From assembly GCA_030248215.1 (NCBI GenBank), contig JASANG010003379.1, positions 1 to 64,000 of the forward strand: a stretch of DNA of 64,000 bases. Reading direction: 5' to 3'. The position numbers and the translations under genes are program-made. The notes beneath the pieces are model-generated. The model was not told the DNA's origin. It saw only the letters and a program-made list of their open reading frames with translations, and ran no database searches. The DNA comes from Enoplolaimus lenunculus (taxonomy: Eukaryota; Nematoda; Enoplea; Enoplida; Thoracostomopsidae). Below, one piece after another: positions 1 to 12,436 of the stretch; position 1 is the stretch's first letter, and the number at the start of each line of letters is the position of its first letter.

Positions 1-2
1 TT

Positions 3-24
3 GAGACGGCCTGGAGGCCGTCTC
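3..24. repeat. Short perfect hairpin at window edge
   Basis: GAGACGGCC pairs with GGCCGTCTC across a TGGA loop, a 9-bp perfect stem. Its left context is cut by the window edge, so it may be the end of a larger foldback element. Confidence 0.5.
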
Positions 25-379
25 TATTAAAAGCAGTTGATGTTTCGGGGTGTAAATTTTACCAAATTTGTAAAATGCAAAAAATGATAATTACAACTTA
101 TTTAATGAAATTTAAGTTTTCTAGGGTAAATGACAGTTGTAAAAATTTAGCTTTCAACAATAGCGAAAAGAACTGAATTTTTTCGAGGGTTGATTCACAG
201 GTGACCCCAAAAGTAACCCCTATTTGCCCCCCCCCCTGATTTTGAAAAACCTATTTTTGATCTTTAAATGTTTTAAATTTGCATAATTTTACAACCAGAA
301 TCAATGATACACATATTGTGTACAACATATATACGTTTTGCGTAGGACTGTTAAAAATGTTTGTATTACAATGGTTGCA

Positions 380-455
380 TCATGACCCAATGGTCAAGTG
401 GTATAGGTGCTGGACTGCGTATTTCCAGTTTGTGGGTTCGATCTCACCAATTTCG
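380..455 (+). other. tRNA-like sequence (pseudogene or SINE head)
   Basis: An A-box-like stretch (TGGTCAAGTGG, 392-402) is followed by a good B box (GGTTCGATCTC, 436-446) at tRNA spacing, and GTGGG/TCACC could form a T stem. The anticodon arm only folds with an oversized loop and the acceptor arms do not pair, so this is not a credible functional tRNA. It is probably a tRNA-derived repeat. Confidence 0.4.
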
Positions 456-515
456 GTCGGGTGTTATCTTTTTTTCGATTTTGTACTTCAGATCTATAGC
501 TGTGTTTTTAAATGT

Positions 516-660
516 TGGTAACACCTATCACAAGTTGGTGATAGGCAAGGTGTAAACCAACAATAAAAATAACGGAAGGGTAAAACGAATATTGAAGTAC
601 AAAAGTTTCAAAGATGTTATATTTTTCTGGCACCACAGTTGAGGTGTCTAAAATTCACCG
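516..660 (+). repeat. Dispersed repeat, also near the right end of the window
   Basis: The segment with the words AATAACGGA and TTGAAGTA(C/T)AAAAGTTTCAAA recurs at 63790-63870 in the same orientation and at about 63290-63380 inverted. It opens with a hairpin (519-554) in which ACACC plus CCTATCAC pair with GTGATAGG plus GGTGT. No coding signal is seen in 456-1566. Confidence 0.5.
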
Positions 661-1566
661 AACTTTGTAAATTTTTAAAGAAAAAATAGTGTATGCACCG
701 ATATTTCTTAGATTTTGGATGAATTTCGTAATTTATACTTCATATCGAATAATTACAGCATATGTGTAGTGAAAAATTGCGAGATCCATCTGCAATATAC
801 AACTAATTTTGAGCATAAAAATAAAATTTCCGGTCGATTTTACCGGAAAAGAAAACGGATATCCGACAACACCCCGGTGATTGGCCATGTAGCTTTCTAA
901 TCAGTAATTGGTGAGCTTTGAAATTCAGTATATTTTTAGATTGGATTGGTTCTATTTATGCGCAGAATTTGAGATCCGCAACCATAGAACTTCGTGATTT
1001 TGAAAACCCATCACTAACTGGTTTCATGGTGCTTTACACATTTTGGAATACGGGTCCATTGTTAAGTTGTACTGAAATTTTAAGATTTCAAAACAGGGGC
1101 GTCCGCAGAAAATTAAGTTTGGCGGGGACACCGAATCATTTTGCGGCGCCCTTACAATTGCATCTCAAGATTGTTTATTTTGGACCTAGTGAATTTGGGG
1201 GCACCAGCCAAATTTTTTTGGGGGGCACGGCCCCCAATGCCCCCCATGATGACACTCGTGTGTCAAACAGATCCACGCGCATTTTATCAGGCAAAAACAA
1301 TTCCACAAATAGGCAGATATAACAAGTGCAATCGACTAATCTAGCATAAGCCGCCAAAATTAACGTCTTTTCATTCGGCTCGCCAATTTTGTTATCGTAA
1401 AACAAGAATTTACGCAAAGAGAATAAATGTGTAATAGAACTTCCCTTCTAATAATATATAGTTAAATGAAATGACGGCAATTTAGTGATAAACTACCATT
1501 ACGGTTGAGTCATTTAGGTACGTTCCAGTTCAACTTCAGTATTGAATCTTGATCTTAAGCTATTGC

Positions 1567-1837
1567 TTAACCCTTTCTCACATGAATATTTTCAATTTGA
1601 TATGAGATGTATTTTCAAGGTAAGATTCGAAACCCAGTCTCGCGGGTGGGAGGCGTTTACGATGACCACTAAGCTATAGGAGCTTGACGCTCGAGCCCGA
1701 GTCGGCTCTCACGTCTTGTGAAGATTTTGCACTGCGCATTTATGTTATAAATGTTAAACACTGCTCACAGTGTGTGTATTGCTCGTACATTATTGTATTT
1801 AGTTGCTCATAGTATACTCTATGAGTTAAAGGGTTAA
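1567..1837 (-). mobile_element. 271-bp inverted-repeat element with tRNA-like core, copy 1
   Basis: It starts TTAACCCTTTCTCAC and ends GGGTTAA. The same unit, also 271 bp, lies in the opposite orientation at 12166-12436. The core (1619-1684, minus strand) resembles a tRNA, with an A-box-like TAGCTTAGTGG and a B-box-like GGGTTTCGAATC. The combination suggests a MITE that captured a tRNA-like gene, or a SINE with unusual palindromic ends. The next 700 bp (1838-2543) show nothing recognisable. Confidence 0.6.
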
Positions 1838-2543
1838 CAGTTTTACGGCCGAGAAATGTCTAATTGCTGCAGATATTAGCTCAATTAATTTCGAGTAATT
1901 AATAGAATTCTTTAAAGAATTCACTCGAGCATTTGCTTACCCCGTCTCCATTGCCGCTTTTAGGGGCTGTTTGAGTTCACGCCTTATATTGAATAACACT
2001 TTCACAATCTGCTGAATTTTTTATCTATGCAATTCTTGTTTTATAAAAAACGGATCAATCTTTATTCCATAGTATACCAGCTGCCGTTTTTAATGTGAAA
2101 AACAAATGCTTTGTAAATTTACCGATAGTTTGGTTTTAAAACTCTTTTGTTATAAAGTCTCGAGACCGCATCAGATTGATTAATATTAAACACTAAAAGT
2201 GGATGTCGTCGCAAAATCACTTCCAGACTGCCCCGTCCAAATCAATGTTCACGGGCATTCGACTGTAATCTTTAAACTTTGTCTCGTAGAATTGACACAC
2301 CGGAAGTCCTATGATCATATATGTCTCGTATATTTTATAACTCAAAAATAAATGTTTACCGGAAAAGCACAGCAAATTTGTGGGCATCAGTATAAAAGGC
2401 GAATGACGTAGGTATGGTCGCTGTCATAAACAGTAGTTCTGCCGTCGGTGAATAAAATGAGGATAGCTGAAAATATCATCGAGAAATTTCTTAATATGCG
2501 ATGGATAAGGGTATCTACATATAGAATAATCTTATGAATTCCA

Positions 2544-3205
2544 TACACGCAAAATATATTGTCTTATATTCAAGAAATATTGTATGAAATTTAAGACGAT
2601 TATGTTTAAATTTTAATACAGACTGCAGACTTTATATGTCTGAAATTTCAGAGTTATGACTTTAATTTCTCAGAAATGTGTCTGAAATTTTTCAGACTTT
2701 AAAGTCTGAAATTTTATTAATTATTTCATGAACAATGAAGAGAAATGTATCTGAAATATAAACATATTTCCACGAAATACTAGACAAAAAAATTTCCAAG
2801 AAAACGACTCCAAAATTGGGGGCTAAAGCTCAGCCAAGTACCCTAATTTTACAATTTAAAATATGTCATATACGTAAACTAAGGTTGGTGGGAGCCAGAG
2901 CTACAACCCGAAATATCGTTGAAATTTGGTTATTTATATACACTTTTAAAAATATAACCTGAGAAACATTTTTACATACATAAAAATCTGAACATTAGTC
3001 ATGAATATAAGACAACCATTTCTTGTAAGGAAGAAACTTTTGTCTTATAAATTGGCTAAGTAATTTTTTGAATATATATATATAAGATATTTATGTTTTG
3101 ACTATTTCACACACGAATATCTGACCTGTTCCAGGCTATTAATGTCTGAAATATCAGACATTAAGTGAGAGTCTTGCAATTTCAAGACAATATATTGTTT
3201 GTGTA
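2544..3205. mobile_element. AT-rich element with 22-bp terminal inverted repeats
   Basis: The left end (2544-2565, starting TACACGCAAAATATATTG) matches the reverse complement of the right end (3184-3205) at about 19 of 22 positions. The interior repeats short palindromes based on GTCTGAAATTTCAGAC and a second internal GTCTTATA pair. No coding capacity is seen, so it is a non-autonomous DNA element of unknown superfamily. Confidence 0.5.
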
Positions 3206-6200
3206 GGTAAAAATATTTCACTCGCTACGCGCATTCGAGAAAAGTCTAACTGGAGGATATACCCACGAAACTAATTTTTGTCAAGAACCCTGGTCCTTAA
3301 AGTAATGTAGAAAAGCATGTCACGAAAGTTCAGCACACGCATTGCGGAGATGAGTGTGATTAATTAGTTTATAAATTGTAAGTCGTCGTTGGCGTTTTGT
3401 TTCTCGCTGGCTGCTAATAGCACCAAGATTAGTTTTTGCAAATTTTGTTTATTCGACAAACTTTCTGCTTTGGTTTTGCTAAAAATATCTGTTCTCTAGT
3501 TCAACATAGTTAGGCTAAAATGATCATGGCCAATATTACGTTGAGGGACGTTACAGTGGTATAACCATATTACTAAGCCCAAGCGTACGCCTACTACCAA
3601 AAATACTCTAATGCGTAAGTTTACTCTACTGGAGACCTGCGGAAAAACAGCAAACACCACAAACAAGATCCGTAAACGTTACTATAAGTACTTGTATACT
3701 TATGACCTATTGGACAATTGTTTTAAATTACTCATGTACTCGAATCCTAGAATTTGTTAATTTCCGGTTGCCCCAATGCAATAAAAGTACGGAATTTGTC
3801 GGTCCCGCGGCAGTACCGACCGACACTATCGTTGTGCAGGTTTATACTACATACCATCGTACCACTTTGTGTTTCGTAGTGGTTCGGGAAGGGCCATACC
3901 TTTTACCATATGTATTTATAGCTTGTGTATTTAACAGAAATAATATTCAGTCATTGCAAAGTTACAACTTCCATGGCCTTTTCTGTCTGTGTAAATCTTT
4001 ATCCTCCATGATAACAGAGCGAATGAATTTATGAACGCAACACAACATAAACAGGCTTGGGTACCAAACAACCAATGAAAAACCGATTTTTTTGTCTTTC
4101 TCTTCTTTGATCTTAAAATAATTGCTGTATATTTTTAATGTTGTGGTTTTATTTATATACAATTTCGCTCGAATTTTAAATGTTTCAAAGCGAGCTAAAA
4201 ACCATTGCAACTTTGATCGGCCATCACTCGTTCATTTTGAATAGTACAATAAAATCGACTGTACACTCTTAAACGTAGGCAGACTTTTTTGCGACATAAA
4301 GAATTCTAAATACCGTTGACCAGTAGTAGATACATTTATTATATGGTATATACAAATTCCCTTAAAATGAAGTACATACCTTTTAAGTGCTGCTTTGCTT
4401 CGCGGTTATTAGTTCTGTCAGGTTGTTGTACACTTTCCTCACAAGCCTAAGGCGAAAGTTCAAGCCTGAGACTAAGCCTATTTCTGAGCCTGAGCTTTGC
4501 CTGAGCGCAAACATAAGTTGTGTTAAAATCTAACAAATTTAAATTTCAAAAACTCTGATGAAGGGTCCAAAAGTCTTTGCCGCTCTTGATCGTAAAGGTT
4601 TATAGTCTGATGTTCTTCGTAATAGGAAAGATTAAAACCTAAAATGTTGATGATTTATTGCACTTAACTTGATTGAATTTGTCAAGAGCGTCTGACATTT
4701 TGCGTTCAGGTCCTTGAATAGTACAGCAAAAGTAAGCAAATATTCGAAATTGAAAATTATTTATAAGCCTTATGCGGGTGACCCTCCAAGTCTGTCCCGA
4801 ATATAAGAGGGTTATTTGATTACCGGCCAGTCAAACTGAATTGAATAAAGTGTCATTTCCAGAATATTTTGCTATTGATATAGATTTTTTCGTTTTCATA
4901 TTTATGAAAACATGTTATTTAGAGAGTAATTTTGAAATCGAGCATTATAAATGTCTTTCTCGAATTTACAAAGTGGTTTTATTTTTGTGAGTTGTTCAAC
5001 TACTTAGTCTATATTGAACAAGTTAACAGTAGTTGATGGAATACGTTCACCATGAATTTCTCGTGAAACACTGATTTTTAACGAAGATTTAACAATTGAG
5101 TTTCGGTAATTAACATAGAATTTTCACAGCTTACGAAATTATAGGCAGATACTGCCAGATTATTAAAGTTTAAACGCTTTACTTAACTATATTAATTAGT
5201 TTGGCTTGATTATATGTAAATCAAAATCGAGCCTTTAAACGACCGCAGCTTAATATAGCTCGTTACAAGTCAATTTTATTCGTGCTTTAATTTATCAGTA
5301 GCATGTTGTTCATTGTTACACTGCCGTCGGGCGGTGACATCTGCTTTCGCTACGGCTAAGATTAAAGGTTTGTGAAAAGAAGAGGGATTAGAATTTTGAA
5401 ATTTCTTTTTTCAGAACGTTTATTGCTGCGAGTTTTTGTATCATTGCAAGAAAAAAATAAATGTTTGGCATCTTCATGTTAGCTGTTGGCAAAAACGAGA
5501 AAATTTGTCTAAATCGAAATTATGTATGGTCAACTGAAATCACCGTCCTATACAGTCATCTTAACACTGCGATTTTGATTTACCTCGCTTTCAATTGTTA
5601 ACTAAAATTTAGTAACTGTCAATATTTAGTTTGCGCTTTTAAACTGCGTCGCCTTAAAACTATAGAAACATATGTGTCGCGTGCATATTAATTAGTTACG
5701 CTTGGGAATATTGCCTCGTGTGCAAAGTTAACGTTGCTAGTTGGGTGATGTTCTGAAACAGCACTTTCACGCAGCCAATCAGTAGCTCCAGTCAAAATAC
5801 GATTGCCTAACGACACCTTACTACTCATTGCGTTGAAAGTACAACTGTAGTTTTCGCTGCTCGTTGAAGCATATATGACGGGCTTCACTCCAGAAATGCC
5901 ATATCGAAGGTCATTTTTGACCAGGATAGACAAAATTTGATTTTGTTGCAAAGAAGTCTAAAACAAACAAGTCAGGCTGTTTTTAATACGTTTAAACAAA
6001 ACGTATGCAATTTTTAATTTAACAGCATCAAATCTGTGCATTAACCTGTAAATCGCTCAACGTGTAGTTCAATGTAAAACATGCCTACCCCCTGTATTTA
6101 GGGGGTACAACCTGTGTGAACCATAACACTTTATGTATCCGGCAATAAAAATTGCTCCGCTTCTAGTTTAATTTGGGTTTTTATATGTGACAACGATCCC

Positions 6201-7533
6201 CATGTAAACAAAGGAGGGTCGGCCAAAAACGCAACGCCCGCTGGTACATTTTGTACCATGCGGTACCCAAAGAGTTGCACACTCTTGTATTATGCACTCT
6301 TGGTTATACCAATAATTCTTGCTATAGAATATTCATCAATTCGATACAAGAATATGTAAATGCTAAGACAGTCAAAAACTTTTATAATCTGTGCACAGCA
6401 AAAAAATGGTGAGTGAAATTGGCTCTCTCCGAAATAGGCTCTAGACTATACAAACTAAAATGCTATTGGGTAGAAAATTTCCGACATGCCTACTTGTTTC
6501 GTTATATATTAGTAAGGAACATTTGGCCCTGCCAGCAAAATGTAAATTATGTTAAATTTGTCACCTTTAATAATAATCGTGGACTCACTACTGAAAGCGC
6601 TGAAAATTTCGGCAAAAATTCTACCTGCGCCGATTGTCGTTTTCTGCAGAAGCACATCTGAGACCGAAACTGCGCTTGGCCCCTGCGAACAATTTTATTC
6701 GATTATGAAAAAAGTCGCAAATCACCAAGAAATTGTAAAAAAGCGGTTCCGCAATTAACATTTTGCTTTTACTGCTTAATGAACCGCGAATATAATATAC
6801 ATTTCTTAGAATTTTACAAAAAGATCACAGAAAAAAATCGCAGCAAGCAGGCTTTGTTATTAGCTGGGCTCTGTATTACCAACAAACAGATCAAATATCA
6901 CATTATTTGCTTTTATGCAGCAGAAACACAAAGTCTTTCTTTGCTTAGCCGCGACTGCTTAAAAAATTTATAATTTCAAAACAGTAACACTGACATTTGT
7001 GTTGGCAGATCTCAAAAATTAGTCAAAATTTAAGTTAAATAAACTGAACACTCGTGGGCGTGTTTGAAAACTATAACGGCTTCTTATTGGCGAAGGGAAT
7101 AGCAAAACCAGAAAACAGTTGTACTGACGAGCAGTTCAGTAGGCCCATAAGGGCGTGCTCCATACGCAAGCTTGGATTTAAGCCCGAATGTAAGCTTAAG
7201 CCTAAGCATAATTCTAATTCTAACTCTAAGCCTCCTACCCTCTAATTAACCCGATATCTGTATCTCCGAGTTTGCAGTCCCTTGTATTTAACACAGGTCG
7301 TTTTACGTCTTATGCAATTAGCGGATTTGAAAAGATTTAATCACAGTTGCAGGGTACGTATATCATTGTCGTGCAACGACTGACTCTCATCAAAAAATTG
7401 GAGTTGCATTTTTGGTATATATGCCTCATGCGATTCATGGCGCTTTTCCGCACTAAGTGTTTACAGGCTGCCTTTGATGAGGATCAGAAAAAAGTTTTTT
7501 CCTGAGCACAAGCGTATTCGAACCAGAGTGAGA
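3206..7533. other. Intergenic stretch without recognisable genes
   Basis: Only short ORFs (under about 115 codons) with no family resemblance are present. A short degenerate telomere-like run (AAGCCTAAGC words) lies at about 7165-7235. A truncated copy of the foldback element described at 9186 begins near 6392 with the words AAATTGGCTCTCTCCGAAAT. Confidence 0.5.
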
Positions 7534-7608
7534 CTTTACCCACGGCTACCCGCGGGTAAATGCGGGTCGATTAAAGTATTTCAGTCGCGGGAATACCCGC
7601 GGGTAAAG
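7534..7608. repeat. Small palindromic repeat with two TACCCGCGGGTA motifs
   Basis: Two perfect 12-bp palindromes TACCCGCGGGTA (7547-7558 and 7594-7605) lie 47 bp apart inside a block beginning CTTTACCC and ending GGGTAAAG. The symmetry suggests a very small foldback element. The following 1 kb (7609-8637) shows no gene but carries copies of the GCGAGCGAA-type oligomer described in the findings. Confidence 0.4.
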
Positions 7609-8637
7609 ATGTGTATCACACGCGGTAAATGATCCAAAGTTTTTAACCGCGCTAGACAAAATTGGTCGATGTTTGATCTAAGGTTGTCGGGGCTCCCGCT
7701 CGTGTTTGATAGCTGTGGGGACACCCTTCCAAATACAGTTTCACACAGAAGTTGCAAAATGATGGATCTAGAAACCAAAGTCACCTTTAAAATGAATAAA
7801 ACATCGCGCGCAGCCGAAATTTTTTTGACATTTTCTTTCACAGTAGCTAACTAAACAGCTCATATTTTAGGTAAAACCTTTTGCAATCTTCATATGCTCC
7901 AACCAGTGGAGACTGAACGTGACACACCCCACTCAACCATTTGTTTTAAAACCTTTTTTATTGTTTCAATTTAATAGAGTTATATTAAATAAAATTGTAA
8001 GCCAGCGAGTGTAGCGATCGAGAAAATTTGTTGGCATTTAGCAGCCTGGTGGTTATTGTATTAAGGCCTGTGTAGTGTCTAAAGCCCTTTAAAAAATTGC
8101 GGAAACGTAGGACAGTGAAAATCGCGAGCGAAATGAACGAGAAGCCAGACATATCAGCGTCGGCGGTTTGGAGGTCCCTTTAGAAGTGGGGGCCCCCAAA
8201 TTGGGGTATGGGGTGGCTGCTTTGGCTCTTTCTGTTGCAGTGTGCATGCAAGATCATGACGCATGTTGTTAAAATATAAGGTTTCAATAAAAAGAAGTAC
8301 CTCCAATACAAATTTAACAATCAATAGCTTGTTTTAATGGCCTTAAATTGAGCTAAACCATTAGTCTGAAGCTCTAATAGGATCAAAATTACCAGAGCTT
8401 CTAGCGTACCACAGGGTACAATTCTGTTACCATGGACAATGAGTTTATAAGGAACATCTTTCACCACAACGATACATTTTATATTCAAGTACACAATAAT
8501 TGAGCCTAAATGAAGCCTTTTAAAAGGTTGCATAAATACAACTAAGCAATTTTAGTTTTCTCGTAAGATACTTTTTAGTGTTTTTTATAAAAATACATTC
8601 ACTCGTTACATTTGATTTGCAACTTATTTTCAAAGTA

Positions 8638-9088
8638 CTGTAGTGACCCAAATAAGAGGGGGGACTGATATTTATTTGGCCTCTCCAGAGGGTACCCCCA
8701 TGTTATTCGGTTACGGACTGTTATTTATTTTTAACCCACGCTCCGCCGTCCTTTGTTACTGATATATATCCGGTACTGCAATTATCCGTTGAATCAAACG
8801 CTTATTTGTCTTGTGTCAATAGCTTGAACGATGATAATACAAGGTTATACTAAGCACTAAGGAATGTACTTTCAAGATTTACGTACGCTTTAAAGTTTCG
8901 AACTAAAATTATTTGGTCCTGGAGACATTTATGCGCTACAATTAGGATTAATTGACATTTATGGACTCTAATTAGGGCTTAGGGACTCTATGCGCTTACG
9001 GACTCTTATTAGGGATAATGACTCCTATTGATTCGGACCCCAAATGGAGGTCCCCTCTTATTACCCCCTCTTATTCGGGTCAATACAG
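8638..9088 (+). mobile_element. TA-flanked MITE family, copy A
   Basis: The element begins CTGTAGTGACCCAAATAAG and ends CTTATTCGGGTCAATACAG, with TA on both sides (8636-8637 and 9089-9090). This is the pattern of a Tc1/mariner-type MITE. Homologous copies are at 9940-10372 (same strand), 19902-20161 (inverted, truncated), 26876-27156 (inverted, truncated) and 31842-32642 (two inverted copies in tandem). It has no coding capacity. Confidence 0.65.
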
Positions 9089-9185
9089 TATCCGGTTACT
9101 GGCCCATGCAACAGGACATGCGACACTCAGTTTTTCTCAGTCGCTACGGACCAAGGAAAAAGTTAAGACGCGATGAAACCAGGTA

Positions 9186-9590
9186 CACTGCAAAAGGCCC
9201 ATGTACAGAACAGGGCCGGATCGTTTTCCGGTCAGTTTATGCTTTAGACTAATTTTTTTGCTTAGGCTTAGGCTTATGCTTAATCTTAGGAATAGGCTTA
9301 TCCATACGCTTAGGCTTAGGTTTAGGCGTAGGCTTAGGAATATGCTTACACTACTGTTCCGGACCTGTTCTGTACATGGGCCCTGCAAAAAATGGTGCGT
9401 CAAATTGGCTCTCTCCGAAATAGGCTTTTCTGGACTACACAAATTGAGTAAAAATTCGAATCCGCTAGAATGAAACTTGCGACTCAGTGAATCGAATTTG
9501 ACTTTGGCGGAATCGAATTTTGACTCAATTTGTGTAGTCCCGAAAAGCCTATTTCGGAGAGAGTCAATTTGACTCCCCATTTTTCCAGTG
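9186..9590. mobile_element. CACTG/CAGTG foldback element (mariner-like), interrupted by a hAT-type MITE
   Basis: The ends are CACTG and CAGTG, flanked by TA on both sides. Inside them, arms of about 50 bp are complementary: the segment from 9399 (words TCAAATTGGCTCTCTCCG) matches the inverse of the segment ending near 9573. The left arm is split by the element at 9196-9382. Removing that insertion and one target copy restores the symmetry of the two termini. Confidence 0.6.
9196..9382. mobile_element. hAT-type MITE with degenerate TTAGGC core, copy 1
   Basis: The terminal inverted repeats GGCCCATGTACAGAACAGG and its complement bound 187 bp, and the 8-bp sequence CTGCAAAA lies directly on both sides (9188-9195 and 9383-9390). 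An 8-bp target duplication is the hallmark of hAT transposition. The core is a run of degenerate TTAGGC units (9255-9350). A second copy with its own 8-bp duplication is at 27612-27814. Confidence 0.7.
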
Positions 9591-9939
9591 TAAAATAAGT
9601 AACTCATGTCGAAACATTTACACTTATTAGATTAGAAATGTCGACTTTATCTTGTGTTAGGCGAAACATTTGCTAGCACTCACACTTACTTTATCTGACC
9701 CCACATAATTTCATTATAAGATTGCTGGTTTACCACACGTATTCATGAAGTCAAAAAGAATTTTTGTATGAATAAATTATTAATCCATGAATCCAACATA
9801 TTACCCGGCCATAATATGTGTGTCAGAAACTTTCCCAAATACCTTATTCAACCATATACACTAGCAGATACAGAGGGGCGGCACAAGATGGCGTACACCC
9901 CGCTATAAATTTTTTCTGAGATAAAATGGTAAGGTCCTA

Positions 9940-10372
9940 CTGTAGTGACCCAAATAATAGAGGGGACTGATATTTATTTGGCCTAGGGCACCCTCCTTGT
10001 TATTCGGTTACGGACTGTTATATATTTTTAACCGACGCTCCGGAGCCTTCGTTACTGATATATATCCGGTACTGCAATTATCCGTTGAATCAAACGTTTA
10101 TTTGTCTTGTGTCAATAGCTTGAGCGATAATACAAGTTTATACTTGGGAATGTACTTTCAAAATTTAAGTACGCTTTAAAGTTTCGAACTCAATGTTTGG
10201 TCCTGGAGTCATTTATGCTCTACAATTAGGGTTAATTGACATTTATGGACTCTAATTAGGGCTTAGGGACTCTATCAGCTTACGACTCTTATTAGGGATA
10301 CGGGCTCCTATTGATTCGGACTCAAAATGAAGACCCTCCTCTTATTACCCCCTCTTATTCGGGTCAATACAG
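9940..10372 (+). mobile_element. TA-flanked MITE family, copy B
   Basis: Same family and orientation as 8638-9088, with TA at 9938-9939 and 10373-10374. It differs by many substitutions and small indels, so the two copies are not a recent duplication. Confidence 0.65.
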
Positions 10373-12165
10373 TACTTCAGAATTTTTCCGCTTCAGAAAA
10401 TTGGCACATATATAACATACTGTAAAATGGCGTTTCATAATTTTAAAAGCCCGCCTCCACATCAGAAATTTCAGGAACCACCGCTGTATATTGATTATCT
10501 TGTCGAATAAAGGTATCTACAAGACAAGTAGAATCTCGACCTCAGCAAAGTTTGACCTATGTATATTTTCCCAATCAGCTGTGGCTAAAATATTTGTTGC
10601 CCCGGCTGTTCGTTATCTGCGAATTAACACTTCCTCCACAACGTAGCGCAATTTAACTCAGCAAAGAAAGAATGCGATTAGGCTCAGACTGGTTTTCTGC
10701 CATTTGAAAATTTTCTATCAAATGTATATGCGCGGATCTGATATCAGTTAGTTTTATAAAAGCATGAAAAATAAATTTAACAATCTCCAGAAGCAAAGTT
10801 GCCTATAAATAAGGGGGTATTCTTAGACGGTCACCTGGCCTGACTAAAATACACAGGAAGGCCAGCTGGTTGACCTCGGGCTTTTTAGAGGTAGCATTTT
10901 TGGATGTTACACCGGGAACTGTTTCCGATATGTCTTGCGGCTCCTCAAAATAGTGTGACGAAAACCATAGTTCACAAATACTATTCCTCCAACATTTTTA
11001 TTTTTGAAACAATAGTTACTGACCCCATTAGATGCTCGGGCCTTGGAGCTACGATTCTACTGCCATCCATCTTATAATATACTCTTCATCGAAACCACAA
11101 ACCAACTATAGCATTAGTTATTCCGTCGGTCGTCCCAGGCTGACGCAATTAGAATTTCATTTCTGCAGTGTATAAATGCCGCATAATGATAGAATTTTTG
11201 GACCTTTAAAGTTCATAGATGCGACCCTAAAGCTTGTTAAACTGCATTTTTTCTTGCGTTCTGAATTTTCGGAAATGAATAAAAGCGTTTTATTCAAACG
11301 TTTAAATCGGTTTTAAGCCCCTCTGGCGACGTCCCTCAGGTTGCGGTCGTGCATGTTGGACGAAAGGATAATGTGCTTTGTGGCAGTTCTATTAATACTA
11401 TATATAGCATCTGGTAATCGGTCATTTTTTTAATTCCGGGAACGTTTTGCGTAGTGCGTTTTGAATACAGCTACAGCGGTGTCAAGTGAAAGCGTTCATT
11501 GGTTTTATAGGTATTTGAACAAACTGTCTATTACGAACCGCAGATGAAAATAACAAGATAAATACATATACCGAAGCCTATAATTATTTAGGTTCAGGTT
11601 CATAGTTCGATAGATGATTATATCTCAAGTGAGCCCAGGCCGGATTAAGCTAGCGGGAAGCCCAGAGGTTAAATAACAGTCACGTCTTTCTCTTAACTTT
11701 CATCATATAATTTTTCAAAAACCAGTGAACAAAATGACACGTGAACTAACCCAGGGGCGCGAGGCCGTGCTTAGAGTTACTCGAGTTGCATCACAAACCA
11801 TACGTCAGCTCTTTGGATAGTGGTGCTGGTGAATAAGCGAATAAAAAGCTTTTATCTGAAGCTCCGTGGTTACCGACCCCACGAGTTATCTCTGGTAGCT
11901 AACACTTCGTGTTCTCTTTAAGGCAGTTTAAATTTTTGCGATCGAGTGAACACACCCAATCAAATCGTACATCAAGTCATCACCTGGTAGAATAGTTTTC
12001 GGCAGCGAAGCGGCTGAGAAGCTAAACACGACATCGTTTTAAGTCCCCTCGCAAAACTTCGATTTAGAGTTTATTGAAGAATAAAATGCAACGCAGATAC
12101 TACATGTGTGGACAATTGATTTATTGAACCTCGCGAGCGAAATAAGCGCAAAACCAGATATAATT
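10373..12165. other. Intergenic stretch without recognisable genes
   Basis: No ORF of convincing length or composition and no RNA gene was seen. GCGAAGCGGCTGAGAAGC-type words occur near 12005 and 12134. Confidence 0.45.
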
Positions 12166-12436
12166 TTAACCCCTTCTCACATTGAGTTGCCTATAGGCAA
12201 CTAAGCGCAGTGTATATACGTTAAAGAATGTATATCGCACCGTGTTTAACAATTGCAACACGTATACATAGTACTAAATCACCACAAGACGTGAGAGCCC
12301 CCTCGGGCTCGAGCGTCAAGCTCCTATAGCTGAGTGGTGATGGTATACGCTTCCCACGCCAGTCACCCGAGTTCGAATCCTAGCATAAAAGTAGGTCTCA
12401 GGGGAAATAAAAAATATTCACGTGAGAAAGGGTTAA
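12166..12436 (+). mobile_element. 271-bp inverted-repeat element with tRNA-like core, copy 2
   Basis: It has the same length and ends as the copy at 1567-1837, in the opposite orientation. The tRNA-like core spans about 12320-12384, with A-box-like TAGCTGAGTGGTGATGG and B-box-like GAGTTCGAATCC. The region around TTCCCAC would be the anticodon arm of a Gly-type tRNA, but the acceptor arms do not pair clearly. It may be transcribed by RNA polymerase III; that is inference. Confidence 0.6.

Noticed and set aside
380-455. Functional tRNA gene
   Set aside because: The acceptor and anticodon arms do not fold properly despite good A- and B-box-like sequences.
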